A stretch of 64,000 bases of DNA from Timema cristinae (GCA_039000515.1 JBCFYV010000001.1:55475372-55539371); one strand, 5' to 3'; positions 32,216 to 43,689 are shown, counted from the first letter of the stretch. Program-made: numbers and translations. The notes: generated from the sequence alone by a model not told the origin.

Positions 32216-34399
32216 GAATTTTTTAAAGTATTTTTAGAAATAATCAAAACATTGCTTTAAGATCAGGTTTAAGATAAAAATCTTTGTAAGAAAAATTTTT
32301 TTTTTAAATTTTTACAACAATAAAATACACCCTATCCCAAAAAATCGAAAATAGTGAAAATTTATATTTAATCCATACTAATAATCACTTATTTGACTAA
32401 ATATTATGAAATGATTTGGTGTTTTATAATTTTTAGATCTTATTTAATCTATGATATATTTAAGTAAAATGTGTAGAAAATTAAAAACGCATGTTGAAGT
32501 AAGTGCTCGTTAAATTTTTGATTATTACATTCAACCTAATTGAGGGAGTAAGAATGAGAAGAGATGTTTAGAAGGAAATGGTAGTACATAAGTGATAAAT
32601 ACATTGATGAAGAAAGATTTGAAAGTTATTACTTTCATAATGATAAATCTTAATTATTTAAAACATTATGTGAATATTTCTCACAGACAGATAAATAATT
32701 AAGTAGTTTTTATATAAAAAAATGTAAGTGTAATATTTCTCAGGGTTCTACCTCCTTCTTTCTTTGATATTCTTGTAGCATCCATAATTACTAAAACTAA
32801 AATAAAACCCATTTTATACGACTTGGCAGTTGGGTCAAGTATACCTCCCTGACCAGTCCTGGTCAAGTGTTTCTAGTTGTGGTTTTACTAAACAACCTCC
32901 AAATGTATCCGTTTCATATTAAGAAGTATAACACTAATATACATTTGTTTGTAAATAAATATAACTTTAAAACTTAGAAACAGTTGAAAAAACAACAACT
33001 TTAAATCATAAAATTCAAATAAATTGAAGATAACAGCATCAAAAATCGATACCCTAGACCATGGAAACAAGTTTATTATTACTCACTAGAAACTAATGCA
33101 AGGACTGTAGTGGCTGTTCCCTCCAAAACTCCAACTTACTAAAGGCCAAGCTGTGATGCTATTACCAACCCACCAAGATCTCCCTAATTAGAGAAAAAAA
33201 AAATCTTGGCTCAAGTATATCCGTGAGTCAAGTATAAGTAATTAACATTTAAAAAAATCCACCAAAACTTTATTCGTATTCAATTCAAAATGATAAAATA
33301 ATCGCATATACGATAACCTCACCTTAAAGATTATATCTAAAACTTGGTTTTATGTTATCATATAGTTGAAAGGTTTCAACCCTAACACAAGAACTGAACT
33401 TCAACATATTATATGTCCAGTTCACCCCTGACTTTGATTCTGTAGTGCTTGGATCGGTTCTAAAATGACACTTTTGTGAAGGTGTTTTTTTTTAATGGGA
33501 ACTTCAGGAGACTCGAATTTCAATTTTTTTTAAACTGTACGATTAAAGAATGGTAGGTAACACACCCCACTTTGAGGTCAGGTGGTCATGGTACTCCCCT
33601 CACGTCACCCCCCTTGGCAATGTAACTCCCTCTCTACCGTGCCAACCCCCCTTCCCCCCGCCCAACAACCATTTGGAAGTTGGAACTTTATGTGCTACCA
33701 CTCGTGCTGAAAGGTTAATGAGTAGGACGTGTAGCGTGTTCCTCACCCTTCTGAGCCCCCTCACCCCCTCCTACCCTAAAACTCCCCCTCTTCACCCTTC
33801 TTCTAGCCCAAATACCTCCCTCTGCCCCTGTTCCGGCCCCATCTTTTGATCAGTTTCCGACTGCGGAGGCTAACTTTATACTTTACTCGACGATGTAAGT
33901 GAAGTTAGGTAGATCTTTCTCTCAACCTCTGAAGAAAAAAAAAAGGGAAATGGGGCAAAAGGGAGGGGGGAGGGAACATTTTTGGTTGGGGGGTGGGGGG
34001 TAGCTACAAGCGTGTAATGGTTTTATGAAATAACATATTTGCTTGTCAAAGCTTTCTAAAAAGAGGAAACATTTTCTTGTATAGTAATTACAAATATTTA
34101 TTTTAGACAGTTAACAAATACTTATATGCTGCAACCAAAAATGCTCAAATGGGCAAACTTTTCGGAGGGTGGGCTAAAAGAAAAAAGAAAAACGTCAGAT
34201 GGGCCAACAGAATTTATTAAAAAGTCAGAATGGTACATTTTACATAACTATTGTCGAATTAAGTCTTATTAATTATTAAATGGATTTGTATTATAATGGT
34301 TTATAATACAATGTGAGTTATTTAAATTATTTATCAAATACTTAAATAAATAGATACCTTTATTACTTGAATGAAGGAGTATATGATGAGTGAAACGGT
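32216..34399. other. Interval without recognised genes
   Basis: Mostly AT-rich. From about 33550 to 33990 the strand is C-rich then G-rich, with CTCCCTCT and CACCCCCT runs; the 99-codon frame at 33550-33849 there is Pro/Ser/Leu low complexity and I do not accept it as a gene. Confidence 0.45.
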
Positions 34400-34686
34400 T
34401 CTTCTAAAAGTTTTTCATAGTCTGGTACCAATTGGAACAAGGGGACTCTCAAAAGTGAAGCTAATTCTTAAAGGTAAAGTGTCGGAAAATGTTAAATTAT
34501 TAGTAAGCTGATAGTGGTCACTAAGATCCAAAATAGAAATAAAAGCAAACAAGTGCAAAATTGATTTTTTTCCTGTTTTTAGTTTTCTTAACACGTCTTT
34601 ATCAGAATTTGAAATCTTTTCGTGGGCCGTATTGAACCTTTCTGCGGGCTGTATCTCGTCCACGGGCCGTATTTTGCTCATCACTG
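34400..34686 (-). mobile_element. hAT terminal fragment
   Basis: Read on the minus strand it starts CAGTGATGAGCAAAATACGG followed by repeated CGGCCCGTGGA and CAGCCCGCAG words, typical of hAT (Charlie-like) ends. The flank at 34687-34694 is ATCTAGAT, a TA-centred 8-mer. The opposite end was not found, so the left limit is approximate. The 89-codon minus-strand frame lies within it. Confidence 0.6.
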
Positions 34687-34845
34687 ATCTAGATTATTCG
34701 AGACATAATCATCCAAGATTCCATATGATATGAGGTTTTAACAACATCTATGTTTTGTGAGAATCGTGTTTAATGAGACACAGTAGCTGAATGAATTGTC
34801 AGGTGAGCCACAGTTCCCACGTACTGTGGCTCCGTAGGCCTAAAT

Positions 34846-35125
34846 TATTGTTATTATTAGCACCACGTCTTACTACCCGTTCGGGTTATACGCACTTACG
34901 CTAATGTGTAATGATAGGGTGATTGTGAGATGAAATGGAGAACCTACAGTTTAACGTGGCATACGAACCACGGTGGCGGCCTGGCATTACCCACATTCAC
35001 AAGATGTCTTGTCAGAGGTGAAGGAAGGGTTTGGTAATCAGATAAATCTGTGCCGGGACCGAGGATTGAACCCCGGCCGCCAGCACAGAAGTCTGACACC
35101 TTACCCCTAGACCACCAGGTCACCT
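34846..35125 (-). mobile_element. SINE-A, full length, 13-bp TSD
   Basis: Complete minus-strand SINE-A. The TSD CGTAGGCCTAAAT (34833-34845) and CGTAGACCTAAAT (35126-35138) differ at one base. Confidence 0.94.
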
Positions 35126-35273
35126 CGTAGACCTAAATATTACTATCCGTTGCTTGACAGTCGAGACTGTTGCCTGCCACTGAGCGTCACGAATCAAGTG
35201 TATTTATTTATCGTGATCAAAAATAAAACTTTTGAGTGTTTTGATACATTTATTTTAGCGTAGTTTTATTTTG

Positions 35274-35425
35274 TTAGCATCACGTCTTGCTTCCCGTCCG
35301 GGTTGTACGCCCATGTACTAATTACTCTAATGTGTTAGGGATTAGGAATGTTCAATTTAGGAGAAGTGTATCCGCATTTGCGTGGAGGTAGAGTGTAAAA
35401 CCATTATGAAAACACTAGATACTGG
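35274..35425 (-). mobile_element. SINE-C, 5'-truncated
   Basis: The 3' module and body are clear on the minus strand (plus CCCGTCCGGGTTGTACGCCC, TTTGCGTGGAGGTAGAGTG), but the sequence diverges after ACCATTATGAAAACAC, so the tRNA-like head is missing or replaced. Confidence 0.8.
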
Positions 35426-35688
35426 GTTATTGTCCGATCGGTAAAATGGCTTCGACTCTAAGCCAAGACACAGTTGGTATTTACGAAAACTTTTTTTTTT
35501 AAGTTTTAGGGGGTCATTAAACTTCGACACTTATCAAAATCTCATGTTCATTTTTTTACGTTCCCAATACTTCTTTCTTGAAGAGAAAGTAAAAAGGGCT
35601 AGTATGCAAAACCTATTCTGTACTATACGAGCCTTTGTCCATCCAAGGTCACCTTGGTATCATTAACCTTGGATAATCGGTACTTTTA

Positions 35689-35693
<5 letters not shown>

Positions 35694-35738
<45 letters not shown>
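35694..35738. repeat. (AT)n microsatellite
   Basis: About 44 bp of AT dinucleotides. Confidence 0.95.
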
Positions 35739-35741
<3 letters not shown>

Positions 35742-36085
35742 TAGATAAAGGCATATTTTATATAAAATGCCTTTTCTTTTTATGGGGTCGCTTTTAGGAT
35801 TGATGAGACGCATTGCAGGAAGGCGTTGTTTAAGAAGTGATTTAAAAAAAAAATCATATTTGAACTTAGCCAAAATGGAGGTGAAAAGGACCCTACATGA
35901 TTTAAAACCTTATATTTTGAAATTTATAACTTAAAAAATAATAAAGAATACATTAAATTATTTAATTATTTCAAACGTAGTTTCAGCTTAAATGTTACAA
36001 ATGTTAGATCAAAATAAATTGTAAAAATGTAGATCCCTAATTAAATAAATACAATTTAAATAATATCAAAGATAGACTAGGATTC
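35739..36085. other. AT-rich interval, nothing recognised
   Basis: No feature seen. Confidence 0.5.
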
Positions 36086-36095
36086 TTTTTTATAC

Positions 36096-36213
36096 TCCAC
36101 CGTGGTTCGGATTCCACGTTAAACTGTAGGTCCTTCATTTCATCTCACAATCACCCTACCATTACACATTAGCGTAAGTGCGTATAACCCGAACGGGTAG
36201 TAAGACGCGGTGC
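36096..36213 (+). mobile_element. SINE-A, 5'-truncated to about 118 nt, 10-bp TSD
   Basis: Begins within the body at TCCACCGTGGTTCGGATTCC and continues to the intact common module and a short TAA tail. The TSD TTTTTTATAC is perfect at 36086-36095 and 36232-36241. Confidence 0.95.
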
Positions 36214-36243
36214 TAATAATAATAATAATAATTTTTTATACCC

Positions 36244-36426
36244 TAAGGGCCAGTTTCATAATCAGGCTTAGTATGCCTCAAGTGCGGCGCTATACTAAAT
36301 ACAAGACGACACCCACCTAAACCAGGAAACTGGCCCATTCCATTCTGGTTTAGGTAGGTGTCGTCATGTACTTAGTGTAGCGCCGCACTTGAGGCGTACT
36401 AAATTTGACTATGAAACTGGCCCTAT
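36244..36426. mobile_element. Palindromic MITE with GGGCCAGTTTCAT ends
   Basis: Inverted repeats of about 80 bp: the left arm starts AGGGCCAGTTTCATAATCAG and the right arm ends CTATGAAACTGGCCCT. The inner arm words AAGTGCGGCGCTA and GACGACACCCACCTAAACCAG are mirrored. TA at both edges fits a TA target duplication. It abuts the SINE-A TSD. Confidence 0.85.
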
Positions 36427-36929
36427 GTCTCAAAGCGGCCATTCTCAATAGAGATACATTTTGTTTAAGGTTATATTACATTCAAATAGGTGAAGCTATA
36501 AAGTCATAGGAAGTCATTTTTTATCATATTTTGGGTGGGTGTGATCTACCCATACACCATTTCCCGTCTTCTACCATCGGGATTTGAGAATCAGTGTGAT
36601 CGATATGTATTTGAAAATACCCTGTCATGATGGAACTATTGGGGGACTAAACCCTGGAATATCTGTTGACGGATTTTCATGTTCAGAGAATATCTGTTTT
36701 CCAATCAAAAGTGTAGTATTCAGCAACATCGCAGTCATTCATCCCTCTTTTATAATTCGTTCGTTAGTAAAATAAAATTTACAATTACTTAAACATAAAC
36801 ATTAATAATTTCCTTTTGTGTTTAAAGGTCTACGCCTACTTTTGTTAGTTGAAATAGGAAACAAACATTTGAATATGTTGACTATTTAAATTGGAAAGAA
36901 AGCTAAGCCTAGAGATTTTCAAAGTCACT
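36427..36929. other. Interval without recognised features
   Basis: A 63-codon frame at 36584-36775 has no supporting motif. No repeats of the defined families. Confidence 0.45.
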
Positions 36930-36930
36930 T

Positions 36931-37130
36931 CAGGGCAGGACAGTTAAACCTAGATACTTCTAAGGTTAGGGCACTTCAACTGATTGGTATTGACAGGGTA
37001 GGACAGTTAAACCTAGATACTTCTAAGGGTAGGGCACTTCAACTGATTGGTATTGACAGGGTAGGACAGTTAAACCTAGATACTTCTAAGGGTAGGGCAC
37101 TTCAACTGATTGGTATTGACAGGGTAGGAT
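36931..37130. repeat. 63-bp minisatellite, about 3.2 units
   Basis: CAGTTAAACCTAGATACTTC occurs at 36941, 37004 and 37067, exactly 63 bp apart, and the units are nearly identical. A partial fourth unit follows. The near identity indicates recent expansion. Confidence 0.95.
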
Positions 37131-37354
37131 ACTTCAACTGACGGTAGTTGACACAGTTTACAGCCATGAGAGAATATTTCCAATCAAGCAGGTGGTGAAC
37201 TTAATCACTAAGTTACATAAATGACCTTTAAAACATAATAGGCCTATACACAAAAATATGCCTTAAGCAAATATCAACGAAATATAGAATGCAATCCTAT
37301 CAATGATAATTACTACCATGGCCTTAATATAGAGCTTATATTTAGTGATTTTTT

Positions 37355-37591
37355 CAACACCATGTCTTGTTACCTGTTCAGGTTATAAGTATACTGTAAG
37401 TGTATATGATAATTTTACTCTAATGGGTGATGGATGAGGAAGGAAGAATTTAAGAGAAACTCTACCTGCATTTGAGTGGAAGGAGAGTAGGAAAACCTCA
37501 GTAGCTATGACCGGGATTAGAACCCTATCTTCCCATTAAGGTTTGTCTAAAACAAGAGTGACGCCTTAGACCATTCAGCCACTGAAGTAGA
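37355..37591 (-). mobile_element. SINE-C copy
   Basis: Minus-strand SINE-C with head (plus CCTTAGACCATTCAGCCACT), B box, body and 3' module (plus CCTGTTCAGGTTATAAG). In this copy the hairpin word is CTGTTCAG, where changes on both sides keep the stem paired. Confidence 0.82.
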
Positions 37592-38689
37592 TATTTAATC
37601 AATTAATTAAAACCTATAATAATAACCTATGATTAGTTGCAATTAAATTTACAAATTCACAAAATAAGATAAATACCATGAGAGTGAGGTAAGAAGGAAT
37701 AAGTGACTGGCTTGACATAATATAAAAGTTTAGTGTAGCTCACTTCTTCTTTTTTTAATAGAAGTTTTTTCCCCCCTTCAGAGAAATCCCTTGTTAATTA
37801 GAAAACAAGTGGTGAAAAGTTAAGGTTGAGGAGAGAGGGGGGGGGGGGGGCTTTGGAAGTAAGGCGGAAGAAGGTGGAGCTTAAAGTAACAACAGTTGTT
37901 AATTACAGGATTTAATGACAGCCCACTGAGACCCCCCTCAATTCCCTCCTCCCCCGGTTACCTATTCGCCCGTTTTCCTCCCCTGCTGTCTTATTGTGTG
38001 TTGTCTTATTAGCTTAACGAACCCACTTGAGATAACGCCGTATTTTACTAAGCTTTTTTTTAAAATACTTCATATTTCAGTAAACTTGTCACGTCACAAC
38101 CCCGAAGACAGTCAGTGGTTGCAGCCGAGTGAAAATGGAGGGTGACTCTAACTCTAGTTTTCCGTGAGATAAGACGCGCGATTGGGTACAAAACTGGTCG
38201 AAAACAAACTGGCCGACAACAATCTGGCTGCGTTGTCTAAGTTTTATACCTAGTATGACTATCCATTACCACTCCAAGTAAATTCTGCAATGTAATTATT
38301 AAAAAAAAAAAATCATCTTTATTTCCTCATTTCATGAGGTTGTATAGTTTAAGGAGGCTGCCTACCGTAGCGCTAGAACATGTTGCAGTCTTCAATAAAT
38401 CCCACGTTATTTAAGAAGTTGTTTGTTGTATTACTCTAGAGCTCATGCCAAAATGAAAGTGAAATAAAGATTTTAACCTTAATTTTTAAACTTAATATTT
38501 TTAAGTTAAAAATTTTTACATTAAAATTGTAATTTGCGAATATGTTCCACGCCAAATTTTGCAGCTCTGAGATTAAAATAAATAGGTAGAAACATACCTT
38601 TCCTAAAAACAAATATATTTAGTTTTAAAAACATCACAGCTTAAAATTGTAATAAAATACAGGATTATATTAGCAATTTTTTTTAAAAT
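37592..38689. other. Interval without recognised genes
   Basis: Includes a 16-G run near 37839 and a C-rich patch at 37925-37985. No exon or defined repeat was found. Confidence 0.45.
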
Positions 38690-38850
38690 GACACCTGAAC
38701 GCTGGAATTGAACGTGGGACCCTTGAATTAGTGCACCATATATCTACCACTAAACTACTCAGGATTAGTACAGTACTAAAGATAATTCTTTACTCATAGT
38801 TTAAGGTAAAGTCTGTGATGGACGTGTGGATATTGCCAACTAACAATGAG
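38690..38850 (-). mobile_element. Family D repeat
   Basis: The minus strand has the tRNA-like part (plus GACACCTGAACGCTGGAATT ... CCACTAAACTACTCAGGA) followed upstream by plus-strand TTCTTTACTCATAGTTTAAG and GTCTGTGATGGACGTGTGGA, in the same order as at 22.5 kb. Confidence 0.65.
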
Positions 38851-39126
38851 CCACTAGAATCATCAGCCAAATGTTACTCTGAAGTCACGATTAAGCTGCC
38901 GCATAGAGGATTACATAAGATTGTTCTAGTGTTTATTCAGCTTCAGAACTACTATTTACATAAGAAATACTTTTTTGTGAACACATGTATCTTCAATTAG
39001 GCCGTGATATATAGAACTTTCATAGCTTGCGGTCTTAGGTAAACTAGAGAATGTAAGAATGACGTAAGTCTAAGAAATCACCCTGTAAACTCCCCCATTC
39101 ATAATAGGTAATCTATACTATCTATA
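38851..39126. other. Interval without recognised features
   Basis: Nothing recognised; the 61-codon frame starting at 38815 begins in the family D copy. Confidence 0.45.
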
Positions 39127-39340
39127 TCTATACTAATATTATAAAGAGGAAAGATTTGATTTTTTGTTTTTTTGTTTGTAATGGATAAATTCAAAAACTA
39201 CTGGACCGATTTTAAAAATTCTTTCACCAATATAAAGCTACATTATCAGCGAGTAACATAGGCTATAATTTATTTTGAAAATTTAATTTATTCCTCATAA
39301 AATTGTCGATAGTATATTATATAGTCGTTGGAAAAAAAAA
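39127..39340 (+). mobile_element. Helitron-like 5' end, truncated
   Basis: TCTATACTAATATTATAAAG is the start of a very common invertebrate Helitron-type repeat, and the following AAAAACTACTGGACCGATTT ... CACCAATATAAAGCTACATT ... ATAGGCTATAATTTATTTT continues it. The base before TC is A, as expected for Helitron insertion between A and T. The 3' hairpin and CTRR end were not found. Confidence 0.6.
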
Positions 39341-40450
39341 GTTGTTTAAGGGAAAGTGGGGTTGGTGAAGGTGAACCGTCCTAATGGGGGGGAGGCTCAA
39401 ACTACAAGAAAGGTACATACAAAAAAAGGGGGGACATCAGGAGTGAATGCAAGGAGTTATGTCCTTTCAAGGTTTAAAGACAACATTCAAATCATCAGAT
39501 CTCGCAACTCCCACCTGTCGCAGAGTAAAACATATGGATAGTCCATCTCAAGAGAAGGTAAAGAATATATACTGCCCCTCATGTTCACCATATTAGAAAA
39601 CTTACTTAAATATACTCTCGTATACCTAGGGTATGGTGGGAAAACCTTATATTATGGAAGAAATCACGTCAAGAAGATGTTTGTAGAATATAGAATATCA
39701 AATTTATTTAAAAGGATTAAATATTGAACATCAAATATAGTTGTAATATATATAATTGTATAATATTTATGGTTTTCACCAAAACGTCGTAAAAATGCTA
39801 TAGTATTATTAGTTGATTTTACAAAGTTCATACCAACCAAATAATCATTTACTTTACTTTAGCGTTGACAGAGTAGATAGGCTACAAAACATGTATAGGC
39901 TTTGGTTCCCTTTTCTTTTTTTTAATGGCAGTCATAATGTTTGTGATGATTAAGATACGTTACAAGAGAAAGCTTACAATAATATGGTTTATATCTTAAC
40001 AGTTAAATACCAAAGCGTATTTACACTTAATAACCTCCTTGAACTAAACATAAGAAAAATACCCTAATTTGGTATCCACAAATTTACTCCGAATAATTTA
40101 TAACAATAAATAGTCACGAGTCTATAGCAAAGGTACAAAAGTTTTAATCCTAAGTTCAACCAACTCAATTTTCCCGCGAACATGCATTTAAATATTTCTC
40201 ACAGAAATATCGAGTTAAAAAACAAACATTCTATATTGATGTAAAGAAAATCGATATCTCTCAAAGGTTAGTAATCGATTATTATCCAGCAAGGATTACG
40301 ACTCGACTCGCATTGTGAGGCTAATACCCTGTAACTAATCGATATCAACGAGGTCAGATTAAATTTACTACTATGTTCCATATTTTAGAGATAAATTGAA
40401 ATGACGTCAATAGGGAATTTAGAATAATTAATATTAACAGAAAGCGAAGT
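39341..40450. other. Interval without recognised genes
   Basis: A 61-codon frame at 39356-39541 is low complexity. No defined repeat was seen before the CpG-rich island. Confidence 0.45.
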
Positions 40451-40634
40451 TAGAGTTGCCAGAAAATAATTTAGATCTTACATTTATAATACGAATGAAG
40501 CCGGAGCTTCTCCTACTCCTAGTACGGTTAAGGCCCTATTGTATCGATAGTAGGCTCAGATGCCCGTATAAATACAATCTGCCACAGAGGGAGAAAAGAA
40601 GGGAGACATTGGGGGGGAAAACATTTAGGATCAC

Positions 40635-40829
40635 CAGGGAACATATTGCGCATGCCTAAAACGAACTTCGGGGAAGTTCGTGGCCGGTCGGGAATCTTCA
40701 CGATGTGGATATCCGCATTGCGTCAGTCAGTCCACTTTACGGGCGTCGCCGATTTGCGTCCCATTCTTCAAGTTAGTATTAGTTTTGTTTCGGTCCCGCG
40801 AAGTTACGTCCGACTTGTGTCTATCTTGC
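40635..40829 (+). promoter_or_regulatory. CpG-rich promoter and 5' UTR
   Basis: CpG dinucleotides are dense here, in contrast to the flanks. In order there are an NRF-1-like TGCGCATGCC (40647-40656), a palindrome CGAACTTCGGGGAAGTTCG containing the STAT-type core TTCGGGGAA (40667-40675), and two overlapping arthropod-type initiators TCAGTCAGTC (40723-40732). About 100 nt of CpG-rich leader then runs to an ATG at 40830 that is followed by a splice donor. The arrangement suggests a housekeeping-type promoter on the plus strand. Confidence 0.5.
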
Positions 40830-40856
40830 ATGGAGCCTCGGCAGCGGGCAAACGGG
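40830..40856 (+). CDS. Candidate first coding exon (MEPRQRANG)
   Basis: ATG at 40830 opens nine codons reading MEPRQRANG, followed exactly at a codon boundary by a consensus donor GTAAGT at 40857. The leader upstream is CpG-rich with initiator motifs, the context expected of a first exon with a short coding part. I do not recognise the protein. Overlapping frames of 61 and 95 codons read through the donor and are less likely. No downstream exon was identified in the remaining 23 kb, so the first intron would have to be long. The alternative is that the ATG-GTAAGT pairing is fortuitous. Confidence 0.4.
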
Positions 40857-42412
40857 GTAAGTTAGCGCCTTGTTGTTGTTTAGAGTCTATGGTACACCAT
40901 CCGATGCTACAAAGGGGGCAGAAGGGGGGGTAGTGGCGAGGAAAGAGAAATAGATGTAGTGACGAGGAAGAAGATTAAAACAAAATTTGGGGAAACGAAG
41001 GGAGTAAATGAAAGTGGAGGAAGCTGAAAAATTAATTTGATTTTAACAATTTGTTTGATTGGTGTATACACAATTCCTTTCACCCCTAGAGCAAACAAAA
41101 TTATAGAGGAATAAGATGAAAATAGGAGGGAGGATAAAAAGAGAGAGGGGGCTATACAGTGATGGTAGGACTGTATTTTCAAAAAAAAAAAAAGTAAAAA
41201 AAAAGTTTTGTTTTTATATTGACATGATGAATGATTTGAAGCTTTGTTTTACATGATTCTTTACAATATTTATTTACGGGGAAGGGGGCTAGTGTTTTAT
41301 AAAAGACACAGTTGATTTGGCCAAGTAGCATAGTACAGAGTGTTGTCAAAACTAGTATCTTAGGGGAAACACCCTTCCTTTTTGGGTATATAACAGTGAG
41401 TTTTTGGACCTTTTAGGGAAAGGGGGGCTGGAAAGAAGAACGCCAGTTGTTAGGGGGCTATTCCAAAGTGCTCTACATACTTCGCTACCCAGTTAAACCA
41501 AATTGTGGAGAGAATATCCTACATATTGAATCCCTTTTCTGTACAGAGGAGGACGCCTCAGCCCATCTTGGAAATCTGAGATAGATACAAACAAAGAGGG
41601 CATTGCTGGATGGTAGGGTGTTCGACACCAGTTAGGGCTATAACACCGAAGATAGATCAGTGCATGGACTGATGAGTAGGGGGATTAACAGAACAAGTAC
41701 CTTTTTTGTATAAACTCTTTCAATTAGTTATACATTTTACACCCCATTATACACTAGTAGCGTAATTAATTTAAATAAACAAGATAAAAATGAATCACAC
41801 AATTAATTGTCCGTACCCATCCATCCCTCCAAGTTTATCCTGACACGTAAGCCCAAGGGAAGGAGGAAACGACACTACTAACACAATACTGAAAGAATAC
41901 GACATTAAAATTTCTGATTACGTGGTTGTGTGCTTGGAATTAGATATGTTGTGCGCTCAGCGAGATAGCTATAATCTGTGCGCTTATTAAACTCTCTGCT
42001 TTATAGCCTGTAGTTTAATAACCATCCCCAATAAAATAAATACCACGATTCCTATATTTGTAATGTTGTTTCAGACAACTTGGCTTTATTAGCATCAAGA
42101 ACATTCTCTAAACCCTTCATTCTATGTGGGCCACGTAAAGTTTTTAAAATGCAATCCTTTTGTTGTTTATTGAAAATAGAAAATTATTCCGAAATTGGGA
42201 GGTAATACATTATATAAAAGATAAAGTAAAAATAAGGCGTATAATATATGGATCGGGGAATCGGTTCTCATATTCGTTTCTGTGGCGTGGACGTCAATTC
42301 TGTCATCAAAAAACCCCAAACCAGTACACCCTTTGCCAACGACTCGAGAAACAGTTAAGTTTTTTTGGTAAAATTTACATCAAAATAATAAAAAAATTAA
42401 CAAAATATTTTT
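40857..42412. other. Possible first intron, no recognised feature
   Basis: G-rich near 40910-41160, otherwise mixed. A weak exon-like segment follows TTTTCTGTACAG at 41535-41546, but its donor is poor. No defined SINE until 42413. Confidence 0.35.
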
Positions 42413-42449
42413 TAGCACCACGTATTATTTTCCGTTCAGGCTATACGCT
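42413..42449 (-). mobile_element. Second SINE 3'-module-only fragment
   Basis: Plus-strand TAGCACCACGTATTATTTTC then CGTTCAGGCTATACGC is the inverse of the common 3' module, with nothing of any SINE body behind it. Flanks AAAATATT and AAAACATT could be an imperfect TSD. Confidence 0.75.
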
Positions 42450-42973
42450 GAAAGAAAACATTAAATTAAAATAACATAAACATTTGTCTCTCTGGTGGAT
42501 TTCTTATTCCACTATCAGGACTGATTCTGTTGATAGCCATCACAGGTTATAAACCGAGTGAAAAAAATATTACAGAGTGAGCTTGGAGCTAAAATTTACT
42601 TCAATGTGAATTTTAAAAATGAGAAATAACTTATGATCATTTCAACGGTTATAAACATCTAAAAAATAATACTACTATAATAATGAAATTAATTATATTG
42701 ACATTAGGCAAGAAAATTAAGCCTTTTTTTTAAATGACATTAATTTGTCTTTAGATTTTATATTAAAATAAATAATTAACAATGCTAGATGTGTACAAAC
42801 ACAACATTGTGCTAACTGTTTTAAGTTTTTTTTTGTTTCAGCTCCCTTTTTTCTAAGAAATTCAACCTTTACTTACTAAGGGTGCATATTATATCATCAT
42901 ATCACTTACAAACTTAATAAACCTAGAATAATACGCCTATCACTAGATACATAGCTATATATAGTCGATATTT
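42450..42973. other. AT-rich interval, nothing recognised
   Basis: No feature seen. Confidence 0.5.
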
Positions 42974-42982
42974 TAATCAGTA

Positions 42983-43263
42983 CAAGGGTGACCTGGTGGT
43001 CTAGGGGTAAGGTGTCAGACTTCTGTGCTGGCGGCCGGGGTTCAATCCTCGGTCCCGGCACAGATTTATCTGATTCCCAAACCCTTCCTTCACCTCTGAC
43101 AAGACATCTTGTGAATTTGGGGAATGCCAGGCCTCCACTGTGGTTCGGATTCCACGTTAAACTGTAGGTCCTTCATTTCATCTCACAATCACCCTACCAT
43201 TACACATTAGCGTAAGTGCGTATAACCCGAATGGGTAGTAAGACGCGGTGCTAATAATAATAA
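42983..43263 (+). mobile_element. SINE-A, full length, 9-bp TSD
   Basis: Near-consensus SINE-A from GGTGACCTGGTGGTCTAGGG to the TAA tail. The TSD TAATCAGTA is perfect at 42974-42982 and 43264-43272. Confidence 0.96.
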
Positions 43264-43272
43264 TAATCAGTA

Positions 43273-43689
43273 TAATCCGGAATGGAACAATATTTATCTA
43301 GATATAACTTAAAACACGATTCTTTCAAACCCACCTTAAGGCGGTTGGCTTTTTTCATTTGGCGTGGGAATGCGGAGCCTTGGGAACAAACAGTTATCTT
43401 GAAGAATTTTTATTGTTTTCCAATTTTCTTTTCGGAAACGGTTTGTTCAAGAATAGAAGCATGTTGATTAAGTTATACTTTTTATACTCACACCTCCTCT
43501 ATAATTTTAACAGTGATCAAATATCGATAAAGTTGACATTTTTCAATAGAAAACTGCCGGCTTCTTAACAAAAATAAAAAAAAATGTAACAATTAATGAT
43601 CATCGATATATTATCATAGAAGGGGCGTGGAAAATATTAACATAAAAATTTCACTCGTTCTTGAGGAAATTTATATTTACAAACGTATG
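43273..43689. other. Interval without recognised features
   Basis: Two overlapping short frames (61 and 69 codons) around 43282-43568 have no motif or splice support. Confidence 0.4.

Noticed and set aside
33550..33849. 99-codon plus-strand frame
   Set aside because: Pro/Ser/Leu low-complexity translation of a C-rich tract, with no domain and no splice context.
41535..41612. Exon-like segment after TTTTCTGTACAG
   Set aside because: Open in one frame, but the only donor (GTAGGG) is weak and nothing supports it.
42060..42140. Exon-like segment after TGTTGTTTCAG with donor GTAAAG
   Set aside because: Open in one frame for only ~60 nt, with a weak donor and an unremarkable peptide; kept as a possibility only.
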